Shown in pieces: positions 49,807 through 57,889 of a stretch of DNA of 64,000 bases (positions are counted from its first letter, which is position 1; every line of letters starts with the position of its first letter). The notes beneath the pieces are model-generated. The model saw only the letters and a list, made by a program, of their open reading frames with translations. It made no database searches and was not told the origin of the DNA. The translations under genes were made by a program, and so were the position numbers. This DNA is from an uncultured Dehalococcoidia bacterium (GTDB taxonomy: Bacteria > Chloroflexota > Dehalococcoidia > Lucifugimonadales > JADFKI01): NCBI GenBank assembly GCA_958295865.1, contig CATQHF010000006.1, positions 1 through 64,000 of the forward strand, in the 5' to 3' direction.

Positions 49807-51705
49807 ATGGCTGGAAATCCGGTAAAGATAACCGACACGACGCTGAGGGACGGCCATCAGAGCCTGATGGCAACCCGTTTGCGCCTCGAGGACATGGTGG
49901 GCATCGCGCCCGCTATGGATGCGGCGGGCTTCGACGCGATGGAGGTATGGGGCGGCGCGACTTTCGACGCCGCGACGCGGTTCTTGGGCGAAGATCCCTG
50001 GGAACGACTGCGTACCTTCAAGCGCCTGATACCGAACACGCCGCTGTCTATGCTGCTGCGCGGGCAATCGCTTGTGGGCTATCGCACTTATGCCGATGAT
50101 GTGGTCGACGCGTTCGTGGCGCGGGCGGCGGAGGTTGGCATAGACATCTTTCGCGTGTTCGACGCGCTGAACGATGAGCGCAATCTGGCGAGGGCGTCGC
50201 AGGCGGTCAAGCGCGCGGGCAAGCATTTGCAGCTGGCGATATGCTACTCGGTAACGGAAGAGGGCAGGCTCGGCGGGCCGTATTACAGCCTGGATTACTA
50301 TCTGTCCAAGGCGAAGCGGTTCGAGGCGATGGGCGCGACAAGCATCTGCATCAAGGATATGGGCGGCCTGCTTGCGCCCTACGATGCCTATGAACTGGTT
50401 ACAGCGTTGAAGGGCGCGGTGGACATTCCGCTCCAACTGCACAGCCACTACACGAGCGGCATGGCGTCGATGAGCGTGCTGAAAGCGATTGAAGCAGGCA
50501 TCGACGGCGTGGATACATGCTGCGCGCCGCTTGCTCTGCGAACGGCGCAGCCGGCGATAGAGCCTCTGCTGTTCACGCTTCGCGGCAGCGACAGAGAGCC
50601 GCAGGTCGAGCTTGCAAAGGCGCTGGAAATTGGCGACTACTTTGAAGGCGTGCTGCCCAAGTATCAACGCTACATGGAGAGCGCTCGCGTATCGGTGATA
50701 GACGCCAGGGTGCTCGACCACCAGATACCCGGCGGGATGATGAGCAATCTCGTGTCCCAGCTGCGCGAGGCGGGCGCTATCGACAGGCTGACCGAAGTAC
50801 TGGAAGAGATACCGCGCACGCGCAGGGATTTGGGCTATCCGCCGCTGGTTACGCCGATGAGCCAGATGACGGGCGCGCAGGCGGTCAACAATGTGCTGTT
50901 CGGACGCTATGCGATGGTTACGGGCGCGGTCAAAGAGTATGTCGCCGGGAATTACGGCGCTCCGCCGGGAGAGATTTCGGCCGAACTCCGCAGCAAGGCG
51001 TTGGGGAGCGCGCAGATGTCCGATGCGGATGCGCCCGCCACCCTGCCGCCGGAGATGGACGCCGCGCGCGATGCGGTGAAGCACATTACGACCGATATAG
51101 AGGATGTGCTGACATACGCGCTATATCCGGCAACGGGCATGAAGTTCCTGCGTATCAAGCACGGGCTGGACCCGATGCCGGATGAGATGAAGCCGATTGA
51201 GATAGCGCAGAAGGCAGACGGCGCGGGAAGATCGACGGAGGCGGCAAAACCGCCTGAAAGGGCGCGCAGTCGCCATGCGCGCAGTTTCAGTGTGTATGTG
51301 GGCGGGGAACGCTTTGAGGTGGAGGTCGAGCCGAACACTCCACAGGGCGGCATGCGGGTTAGCCCTGCGGCGGGGGTTTCGGCGTCGCCGGCTGAGACCG
51401 CGAGCGCGAGCGCGGCGGACAGTCCTGCCCAAGCAGCGCCGTCAGCGCCGGCCGGCATGGCGACAGAGGCGTCGTCGGACGAGGCAGCGGTTACAGCGCC
51501 TATACCGGGCGTCGTGCTGCGATATGAGGTGGAGGTTGGGCAGAGCGTCGATGAGGGTGACTCCATCGTGGTGCTCGAGGCGATGAAGATGGAGAACACG
51601 CTGACGGCAACGGCGACGGGAACGGTGAAGGCGCTGGTAGCCGACGTAGGCGCGACGGTTGCCAAAGACGCGGCGCTAGCTATAATTTCGATAGGGGCTG
51701 ACTAG
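49807..51705 (+). CDS. Biotin-carrying carboxyltransferase (pyruvate carboxylase B / oxaloacetate decarboxylase alpha)
   Basis: About 632 aa from the ATG at 49807. The N-terminal HMGL-like TIM barrel starts VKITDTTLRDGHQSLMATR with metal residues in TTLRDG and LHSHYTSGMA. CIKDMGGLL holds the carboxyl-Lys region. PycB/OadA conserved domain follows, then an Ala/Pro-rich linker (residues about 525-570) and a biotinyl domain with EAMKM. It acts on pyruvate/oxaloacetate. Together with the 48049 carboxyltransferase this may form a transcarboxylase-like or mixed carboxylase. Its TAG stop lies at the edge of a family B element. Confidence 0.9.
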   Translation: MAGNPVKITDTTLRDGHQSLMATRLRLEDMVGIAPAMDAAGFDAMEVWGGATFDAATRFLGEDPWERLRTFKRLIPNTPLSMLLRGQSLVGYRTYADDVVDAFVARAAEVGIDIFRVFDALNDERNLARASQAVKRAGKHLQLAICYSVTEEGRLGGPYYSLDYYLSKAKRFEAMGATSICIKDMGGLLAPYDAYELVTALKGAVDIPLQLHSHYTSGMASMSVLKAIEAGIDGVDTCCAPLALRTAQPAIEPLLFTLRGSDREPQVELAKALEIGDYFEGVLPKYQRYMESARVSVIDARVLDHQIPGGMMSNLVSQLREAGAIDRLTEVLEEIPRTRRDLGYPPLVTPMSQMTGAQAVNNVLFGRYAMVTGAVKEYVAGNYGAPPGEISAELRSKALGSAQMSDADAPATLPPEMDAARDAVKHITTDIEDVLTYALYPATGMKFLRIKHGLDPMPDEMKPIEIAQKADGAGRSTEAAKPPERARSRHARSFSVYVGGERFEVEVEPNTPQGGMRVSPAAGVSASPAETASASAADSPAQAAPSAPAGMATEASSDEAAVTAPIPGVVLRYEVEVGQSVDEGDSIVVLEAMKMENTLTATATGTVKALVADVGATVAKDAALAIISIGAD

Positions 51706-51879
51706 GATATGCGGACATTTGCGTCATTCCCGTGAAAACGGGAATCCAGAACCTCAGGAATGTAGGCGCTTTTGCATATTCTAGGCTATCTCAAAGCGCT
51801 GGATTCCTGCTTTCGCAGGAATGACGGGTGAGTGAGTAGGAATGACAAGGTGAAAAGTCCAAGTGTCAACAGAACCTAG
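51702..51879. mobile_element. Family B CTAG-bounded repeat element
   Basis: 178 bp from CTAG to CTAG. The interior has the simple GGATTCCTGCTTTCGCAGG hairpin without the nested insertion and a CATTCCCGTGAAAACGGGAA hairpin. The left CTAG contains the stop codon of the biotin-carrying subunit gene. Confidence 0.75.
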
Positions 51880-51893
51880 GATGAAACGGGGTT

Positions 51894-51985
51894 GGGCAGT
51901 TCAATCATGATGAAGCGGAGGCATTTACATGCTCGCAATTCAGCGATTTTAGATTCCTCGCTTCGCTCGGAATGACAGAGGGAAG
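51894..51985. repeat. Degenerate family C repeat
   Basis: The right arm GATTTTAGATTCCTCGCTTC followed by GCTCGGAATGACAG is retained; the left arm is hardly recognisable. It is followed by two further GGAATGACAG repeats up to the isocitrate dehydrogenase ribosome-binding site. Confidence 0.5.
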
Positions 51986-52045
51986 GTCGGAATGACAGGT
52001 TGAATACTGGAATGACAGGGTATCGGATAGGGAAAGGAGCCTGGA

Positions 52046-53254
52046 GTGGATAACTCACAATCAATCGAAGCCGCAAAGCAGCACTTCGGTACTGTTATGC
52101 AAGAGCAGCTGGAGCGCGTGGAACGGCTGAAGCAGGAGGGCGACTGGGTTGACTACTCGGATGTCAGCCCAATCGTTATCGGCATGCTTGGCGGCGACGG
52201 TATTGGGCCTACGATTAGCGACGAGACGCAGAAGGTGCTGGAATATCTGCTGCGCGATGAGGTTGCGAATGGCAAAGTGGAGTTCAAGGTCATCGATGGG
52301 CTGACCATCGAAAACCGAGCTGCCAAGTTGCAGTCTATACCGGACGATGTGCTGGAAGAAATCAAGCAGTGCCATGTAACGCTCAAGGGGCCTACGCATA
52401 CGCCGGAGCAGGGCGACGGCTGGCCTAACATCGAGAGCGCGAATGTGTCTATGCGGAAGGCGCTTGACCTGTTCGCCAATGTGCGACCCGTGCGCGTGCC
52501 GAGCCAAGGCATCGACTGGACATTCTTCCGTGAGAACACCGAAGACATGTACGCGGTTGGCAGCCAGGGGATAAATGTCTCCGAAGACCTCGCCATAGAC
52601 TTTCGCGTCATCACCAGCCAGGGGTCGGAGCGCATCATCGACGCCGCGTTCTCGCACGCGCAGCGCACGGGCAAAGAGCGCGTTACTATCGTCACCAAGG
52701 CGAATATCGTGAAGACCACCGACGGCAAGTTCCTGGACATAGCGCGCGAGGTCAGCGAGCGATACCCCGGCATCGAGTGGGACGGCTGGTATATCGACAT
52801 CATGACCGCCGCGCTCATCAACCCGGCGCGGCAGAAGGACTTTCAAGTATTGGCGCTGCCGAACCTGTACGGAGATATATTGACGGACGAGGCGGCTCAG
52901 ATTCAGGGCGGCGTCGGGACTGCGGGGAGCGCGAACATAGGCAAGCGCTACGGCATGTTCGAGGCGATACACGGGAGCGCGCCGCGTATGGTCGCTACGG
53001 GAAGGGCGCAATTCGCGGACCCCAGCTCGCTGGTGCGGGCGGGCGCGATGATGCTGGAGCACATCGGCTTCGAGGACATTGGCGGCAAGTTGCACAAGGC
53101 GCTGGACATCTGCGGCCAGTACGAGCGCAAGATGATTATGACCGGGCGCGATACGGGCGTAACGAGCGCGGAGTTCGGCGAGTACATCATGCGGACGGTC
53201 GAGGACCCGAATGTGGAGGCGCGCTGGGATGAGTATGTCAGCGCCGAGGGGTAA
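52046..53254 (+). CDS. icd: Isocitrate dehydrogenase (NAD(P)-dependent)
   Basis: About 402 aa from a GTG with AAGGAG upstream. GMLGGDGIGPTISDE is the N-terminal nucleotide-site segment. NVSMRKALDLFANVRPVR carries the substrate-binding Ser/Arg residues, followed by DWTFFRENTEDMYAVG. Metal Asp residues are in DIMTAALINPARQKDF and LYGDILTDEAAQI. GSAPRMVATGRAQFADPSS is the late cofactor region. The family also includes isopropylmalate and homoisocitrate dehydrogenases. The length, N-terminal region and mdh neighbour favour a TCA-cycle role. Confidence 0.85.
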   Translation: MDNSQSIEAAKQHFGTVMQEQLERVERLKQEGDWVDYSDVSPIVIGMLGGDGIGPTISDETQKVLEYLLRDEVANGKVEFKVIDGLTIENRAAKLQSIPDDVLEEIKQCHVTLKGPTHTPEQGDGWPNIESANVSMRKALDLFANVRPVRVPSQGIDWTFFRENTEDMYAVGSQGINVSEDLAIDFRVITSQGSERIIDAAFSHAQRTGKERVTIVTKANIVKTTDGKFLDIAREVSERYPGIEWDGWYIDIMTAALINPARQKDFQVLALPNLYGDILTDEAAQIQGGVGTAGSANIGKRYGMFEAIHGSAPRMVATGRAQFADPSSLVRAGAMMLEHIGFEDIGGKLHKALDICGQYERKMIMTGRDTGVTSAEFGEYIMRTVEDPNVEARWDEYVSAEG

Positions 53255-53339
53255 GCGCCCCTAGATACGGCAATTCCAGCCCCCTTTAGCGCAAGTTCAA
53301 TGCGCTATGGGGGGCGTTGCTTGGAGGAGATTAGCATCA

Positions 53340-54275
53340 ATGAGAAGCAAAGTAACGGTTGTGGGAGCGGGGAATGTCGGCGCGACCGCGGCGCAGCGCA
53401 TATTCGATAGAGGGTATGCCGATGTGACGCTGGTGGACATCGTAGAGGGGCTGCCACAGGGCAAGGCGCTTGACATTCAGGAATCGGGGCCTGTGCTTGG
53501 CTCCGACGCCTCTATCGTGGGCAGCAACGGCTACGAAGAGACGGCTGGCTCGGACATCGTGGTCATCACTTCGGGGATTGCGCGCAGGCCGGGCATGAGC
53601 CGCGATGACCTGCTGCTGACGAACATGAGAATCGTGAGCAGCGTGGTCGAGGAGGTGGTTAAGCATTCACCGGACTGCGTCATTCTGCCGGTAACGAATC
53701 CGCTGGACGCCATGGCGCAGCGCGCGTATCAGGTGAGCGGCTTTCCGAAGAGCCGCGTGGTGGGTATGGCGGGTATTCTGGATACGGCGCGCTTTCGCAC
53801 ATTCCTCGCCGAAGAGCTGAGCGTCTCGGTGAACTCCATAGAGGCGTATGTGCTTGGCGGGCATGGGGACACGATGGTTCCGGTCGTGGGCAGCACGACG
53901 GTTGGCGGCATACCTGTCGCCGACCTAATCGAGGCGGAACGCCTGGAAGAGATCGTGCAGCGCACACGCGACGGCGGGGCTGAGATTATAAACTATCTGA
54001 AGACGGGCAGCGCCTACTATGCGCCGTCGGCATCCATCGTGCAGATGGTAGAGGCAATCCTGTTCGACAAGAACGAAATCCTGCCCTGTACCGCCCTACT
54101 GGAAGGCGAGTACGGCATCAACGACCTGTTCGTGGGCGTGCCGGTGAAGCTCGGCGGCAGCGGCGTCGTGGAGGTCGTGGAGTTCGACCTGAACGACGAC
54201 GAGATGGCAGCGCTGAAGAACTCCGCCGACGCGGTGCAGGAACTCGTGGATGTGATGGCGTCGAGCGGGAGCTAA
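53340..54275 (+). CDS. mdh: Malate dehydrogenase (LDH-like, NAD)
   Basis: About 311 aa from the ATG at 53340, which follows [24 protein letters not shown] is the Rossmann motif; [18 protein letters not shown] contains the mobile loop with the ARRPGM pattern of malate (not lactate) dehydrogenase. VTNPLDAMA and [11 protein letters not shown] carry the catalytic Asp/His pair regions. It follows icd by 85 bp on the same strand. Both fit an oxidative TCA module with the succinate dehydrogenase genes 4 kb away. Confidence 0.95.
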   Translation: MRSKVTVVGAGNVGATAAQRIFDRGYADVTLVDIVEGLPQGKALDIQESGPVLGSDASIVGSNGYEETAGSDIVVITSGIARRPGMSRDDLLLTNMRIVSSVVEEVVKHSPDCVILPVTNPLDAMAQRAYQVSGFPKSRVVGMAGILDTARFRTFLAEELSVSVNSIEAYVLGGHGDTMVPVVGSTTVGGIPVADLIEAERLEEIVQRTRDGGAEIINYLKTGSAYYAPSASIVQMVEAILFDKNEILPCTALLEGEYGINDLFVGVPVKLGGSGVVEVVEFDLNDDEMAALKNSADAVQELVDVMASSGS

Positions 54276-54340
54276 CGCGATTAGGGATATTGACTCGCGG
54301 ATAGGCGCGCCGATTATGCCTTGTATGTGATGAGGGCGGC

Positions 54341-55366
54341 ATGAAGTTTCCGTGGGCGAATACGCTGCTGCTGGCGCTGATAGCGGTTGAGCTTGTCAGT
54401 GGCTTCTTCGGGCTGGTATCCGGGTCGCCCGACGAGGCGGTGTTCATTCTGGCGCACAGGATAGCGGGCTGGGGCATCGTCGCCATCCTGCTATGGAAGG
54501 CGCGCAACATCGCTTTTTCGCTCAAGTGGCAGCGCCGACTGCCGCCCCGCACGGCATCGCTGGTCTTGCTGGCGGCGTTGGTTGCGACGCTCGCGCTCGG
54601 CTTCGCATGGTCGTTTGTGGGGCCGATGTCGTTCTGGCTGTTCAGCGGCGTGAGCTGGCACATCTACATCGGCGGCGCGCTGATTCCCATCCTCGTCTGG
54701 CACGCCCTATATCACACGCGGGGCTTCCCGGTGAGATTTTGGGTGGACAGGCGCTCGTTCCTGCGCTTTGCGGGGCTTGCCATCGCGGGGGCTGCGCTCT
54801 GGCGGGTGAGCAAGGCCGCGGCGAGCGTGGGCGGGCTGAGCGGCGCGTCCCGTCGCTTCACCGGCTCTTATGAGGCAAGCAGCTACTCCGGCAACGCCTT
54901 CCCGCTCACATCCTGGTTCAACGACAATCCTTCGCCAATCAGCGCGAGCGAATGGCGGCTGAACATCGGCGGCGCGGTGGCAAATCCAATATCCCTGCGG
55001 TATGCGGACATCGCGGCGGATGCGGAGCGCACGGCGACAATCGACTGCACGGGCGGCTGGCACTCGACGCAAGTATGGCGTGGCGTGGCGCTCGCCGACC
55101 TGCTGCAAGCGGCGCAACCCACCGATGCGGCGGCAAGCGTAACGGTTCGCTCCGTTACCGGCTACTATCGCAAGTTCTCCATGGACGAGGCGAACGGCTA
55201 CATCATCGCCACGCAGGTGGGGGACGAGATCTTGTCGCACGGGCATGGCTTTCCGGCGCGGCTGGTGGCGCATGACAAGCGCGGCTTCGAGTGGGTGAAG
55301 TGGATAACTGACCTTGAGGTGAACCGGACAGGCAAGTGGCTGCAACCGCCGTTGCCGCTGCAATAG
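54341..55366 (+). CDS. Molybdopterin oxidoreductase fused to an N-terminal membrane domain (MsrQP-like order)
   Basis: 341 aa. Four hydrophobic spans (about 7-25, 33-51, 72-92, 105-123) with His at 39, 107, 121 and 125 resemble a cytochrome b membrane domain. Next comes DRRSFLRFAGLAIAGAALW (136-154), a twin-arginine-like export segment. A sulfite-oxidase-fold Moco domain follows, with the Mo-ligand Cys236 in TIDCTGGWHS and SVTGYYRKFSMDEANGYI. A heme membrane protein plus Tat-exported Moco enzyme is the MsrPQ plan, fused here in one chain. Sulfite oxidase-type activity is an alternative. Confidence 0.82.
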   Translation: MKFPWANTLLLALIAVELVSGFFGLVSGSPDEAVFILAHRIAGWGIVAILLWKARNIAFSLKWQRRLPPRTASLVLLAALVATLALGFAWSFVGPMSFWLFSGVSWHIYIGGALIPILVWHALYHTRGFPVRFWVDRRSFLRFAGLAIAGAALWRVSKAAASVGGLSGASRRFTGSYEASSYSGNAFPLTSWFNDNPSPISASEWRLNIGGAVANPISLRYADIAADAERTATIDCTGGWHSTQVWRGVALADLLQAAQPTDAAASVTVRSVTGYYRKFSMDEANGYIIATQVGDEILSHGHGFPARLVAHDKRGFEWVKWITDLEVNRTGKWLQPPLPLQ

Positions 55367-55414
55367 GCGACGGACTGGAAGATTACGGCAATTAGCGGAT
55401 TAGGTGGGAATTGA

Positions 55415-55591
55415 ATGGCTACTGAGGAGCAGATACAAATAGTGATGAACAGCCTGGCGGACTTGCCGGGCTGCCCGGAATGCGGAGTGCGCGTGCGCTT
55501 CGGCGACCTAGAATGCCCGCGCTGCGGGGCGGACATCTACGACGACCTGAAGGCTTGGGCAGAACGGCTAATCGACGAGATTTGCGGGTAG
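55415..55591 (+). CDS. Small zinc-ribbon protein (58 aa)
   Basis: Starts MATEEQIQIVMNSLADLPG and contains CPECG and CPRCG, a two-knuckle zinc ribbon, followed by a helix DDLKAWAERLIDEICG. AGGTGGG precedes the ATG with good spacing. It is preceded 48 bp earlier by the Moco oxidoreductase gene on the same strand. The function is unknown; such ribbons bind proteins or nucleic acid. Confidence 0.65.
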   Translation: MATEEQIQIVMNSLADLPGCPECGVRVRFGDLECPRCGADIYDDLKAWAERLIDEICG

Positions 55592-55599
55592 TCATGTAG

Positions 55600-57027
55600 T
55601 CAATCTTGGCGGATCAGTTCTTGACATTCGGATGATTGGAAGTTATCCCGCACCCATTCGGCGAACTCCGTCGCCTTGCTCTGGGCGATTTGCGCGCGCG
55701 CCTCATCACGCATCCATGCCACATTCTTTTTCTTGTTCTCACGAACCAGGCCGCGCAAAGTAAAATTGTCGCGCTTGCGTCCATTGCACGGACGGCATAG
55801 CAGTATGCGGTTCATGATGTGATTTTCACCCCTATCGGATTTCGGCAGGATGTGGTCAATCTCCATGAATTCTTTCTCAAGGACTCGCCCGCAGCCGGCG
55901 CATATAACGCCGTCGGCGCTTCCTTGCGCCTTCACCAAAATGTTCACCATTTGCCTGTGGGTAATCTTCTGCCAAGGCTCTATCGGACGCCGCATTTTCA
56001 GCCTAAAACTTGGCGCAGCGACTTCGTTGTCGTCGGTGCGCTCAGGCGGCCCTTTGCTGTATGTCACATCGCCGAATGTGAGCAGCCTGCGTGAAGCCTG
56101 CTCACCATCCTCGTCTTCGTTTAGTATGGCGAGTTGCTCTTGCTCCAATCGGTCAAGGACAGTCTGATAAGCATCTTCCCAAATGTCTATTCCAACCCAC
56201 TGACGATCTAGCCGTTCAGCGGCTATCGGCGTGGTAGCACAGCCGCAGAACGGGTCAAGCACGATGTCACCTGGGCCGGAACTTGCTCTTATCATGCGTT
56301 CATATAGAGCAAGCGGTTTTTGAGTTGGGTAGCCCGTGGCTTCCGGCTGATTCCCGCGCAACGCAGGAATGTCCCATACATCGCGCATCGTAACCATATT
56401 GAAGATGCCTTGTTCATCTTCTTGAATGTCCACATTTGAAAAGCCGTATCTATGCGACAGATAGGATTTCTCTTTCTGTAGAGTGAATTTGTACTCGTTT
56501 GATTTGGAGTAAAACAGAATAGTGTCATGCTTTCTTCCAAACCATCGCTTGCTGACACCCCCAGTTTTGTAGAACCAAATTATCTCATTTCTAAAATTCC
56601 TATGACCAAACACACCATCCATCAATGCTTTGACATAAGCGTGGGCGGTATGGTCAATGTGCAAATATAGGCTCCCATCTTGTCGAAGTACACGGCGCAT
56701 TTCTATAATCCTTACACCAAGCCAACACAAGAACGCCCCCATATCCCTGCCGTAAGACATATTCGCCGCGTCTATCACCTCCCACACACCAGGCCAGTCG
56801 TCTTTGATGCTGTCCATCCATTCTTCATGCACATCGCGCTCCCACGACCAGCGATCTTGAAACCTAGCGCCGCTCGCTAGGCTATTGGGTGTAGCATGGA
56901 AATCCCTGTTCTTGTTGAATGGCGGGTCGGTCGCTATGAGATGTACCGTCTCGCTGTTCATGCCACGCAAAAAGTCCAAATTATCGCCGTGATACAGCGT
57001 GCGATTTTGAAAATTGAGATCTGCCAT
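55600..57027 (-). CDS. DNA methyltransferase fused to an HNH endonuclease domain
   Basis: 475 aa. Beta-class N6-adenine/N4-cytosine methyltransferase: DPPF (residues 34-37) is motif IV, TQKP (about 235-238) follows the target-recognition region, and LDPFCGCATT (about 257-266) is motif I with the SAM-binding end VGIDIWEDAY. A C-terminal HNH domain is complete, with CAGC (376-379), IDH (390-392), and CRPCNGRK (411-418). AAGGA precedes the ATG. No separate restriction or specificity gene is nearby, so the fusion may act as a self-contained unit or as a mobile endonuclease with protective methylation. The base content is lower in GC than that of the neighbours. Confidence 0.88.
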   Translation of the reverse strand: MADLNFQNRTLYHGDNLDFLRGMNSETVHLIATDPPFNKNRDFHATPNSLASGARFQDRWSWERDVHEEWMDSIKDDWPGVWEVIDAANMSYGRDMGAFLCWLGVRIIEMRRVLRQDGSLYLHIDHTAHAYVKALMDGVFGHRNFRNEIIWFYKTGGVSKRWFGRKHDTILFYSKSNEYKFTLQKEKSYLSHRYGFSNVDIQEDEQGIFNMVTMRDVWDIPALRGNQPEATGYPTQKPLALYERMIRASSGPGDIVLDPFCGCATTPIAAERLDRQWVGIDIWEDAYQTVLDRLEQEQLAILNEDEDGEQASRRLLTFGDVTYSKGPPERTDDNEVAAPSFRLKMRRPIEPWQKITHRQMVNILVKAQGSADGVICAGCGRVLEKEFMEIDHILPKSDRGENHIMNRILLCRPCNGRKRDNFTLRGLVRENKKKNVAWMRDEARAQIAQSKATEFAEWVRDNFQSSECQELIRQD

Positions 57028-57237
57028 GACATGTCCTTAACGAGTGAGGGTGCATAAGAGCCGTGCAAGATGTTCCGTATCGTAACGGATAGAACATAAA
57101 GACGCAATAGCGAATAACAAGTATGATCAACATGGTGAAATCGGCTTTGTCCACTTGAATTGAAATACTCTCAAAGAATACCAAAATGTTGACATGAACT
57201 ATGCCTCCTCTATAACGTCCCCAGAGATTATCCAAAA

Positions 57238-57330
57238 TTAGCCATTGAGAAAGAACTGTGCGGCGCAGTGTACATTCGGTTCATTGGCACACACGCGGAA
57301 TATGACCGCATAGACGCAGAGAGGATATAG
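57238..57330 (+). pseudogene. HigB-type toxin 3' remnant
   Basis: The frame LAIEKELCGAVYIRFIGTHA continues EYDRIDAERI and TAG (57328-57330). The tail VYIRFIGTHAEYDRID is the C-terminal signature of HigB-family mRNA interferases. The frame is closed upstream by a TGA after about 15 unrelated codons, and the toxin's N-terminal two-thirds are gone. It sits immediately before the higA copies in the normal toxin-antitoxin order. Confidence 0.7.
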
Positions 57331-57332
57331 AC

Positions 57333-57515
57333 ATGGTTGCCGTCAATCCTATCCGAACTGAGGAGGATTACGAAGCCGCGCTCGCCAGAGTGGACGACAT
57401 CTTCCAAGCGAAACCGGGCACTCTCGAAGGCGATGAACTTGACACCCTTGCGGACCTCATCGAAGCGTATGAGGACAAGCATTATCCCATCGGGCCCCCT
57501 AGCCTCAAGGTTTAG
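57333..57515 (+). CDS. HigA-like N-terminal fragment (60 aa)
   Basis: MVAVNPIRTEEDYEAALARV through YEDKHYPIGPPSLKV, 60 codons. It aligns with the first about 60 residues of the intact HigA gene downstream (both have EAYEDKHYPIGPPS or VYEDKHYPIGPPS) but stops before the helix-turn-helix. It lies 2 bp after the toxin remnant, which is where the true antitoxin start is expected. It is probably a tandem duplication in which this copy lost its DNA-binding half. Confidence 0.6.
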   Translation: MVAVNPIRTEEDYEAALARVDDIFQAKPGTLEGDELDTLADLIEAYEDKHYPIGPPSLKV

Positions 57516-57517
57516 CA

Positions 57518-57886
57518 ATGCCTTACTTCAGGCAAATCTGGGACGACGCAGACTTGGACGCGGCTTTAGAGCGCATCGGCGAACTGATGGATGCGAAGCC
57601 CGGCAATCCCGAATATGACGAGCTAATCGTCCTGACTAACCTCGTTGAGGTGTATGAGGACAAGCACTATCCCATCGGTCCCCCTAGTCTCATCGAAGAG
57701 ATCGAGTTCTGCATGGAGCAGCGCGAGCTGACGCAGGACGACCTGATCCCCCTAATTGGCAGCCGGCAGAAGGTCGCGGAAGTGCTGTCGGGCAAGCGGG
57801 ACATCACTATGCCAATGGCTAGGGCGCTGCACAAGCGACTAGGGATTGCTGCCGAAACGCTGCTGCAAGAGCCGCCCGCGCTCTGA
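57518..57886 (+). CDS. HigA-family antitoxin / HTH regulator
   Basis: 122 aa. N-terminal toxin-binding region (ALERIGELMDAKPGNPEYDE, then VYEDKHYPIGPPSLIEEIEF) and a Cro/CI-type helix-turn-helix (MEQRELTQDDLIPLIGSRQK, then VAEVLSGKRDITMPMARALH). This is the HigA antitoxin architecture. The cognate HigB toxin survives only as a 3' fragment upstream, so this appears to be an orphan antitoxin. It may still repress its own promoter or neutralise toxins encoded elsewhere. Confidence 0.82.
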   Translation: MPYFRQIWDDADLDAALERIGELMDAKPGNPEYDELIVLTNLVEVYEDKHYPIGPPSLIEEIEFCMEQRELTQDDLIPLIGSRQKVAEVLSGKRDITMPMARALHKRLGIAAETLLQEPPAL

Positions 57887-57889
57887 CCG

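Noticed and set aside
56981..57235. 84-codon minus-strand ORF upstream of the methyltransferase
   Set aside because: It overlaps the methyltransferase start out of frame, and its strong AGGAGG leads to a different 21-codon frame; no support for a real protein.
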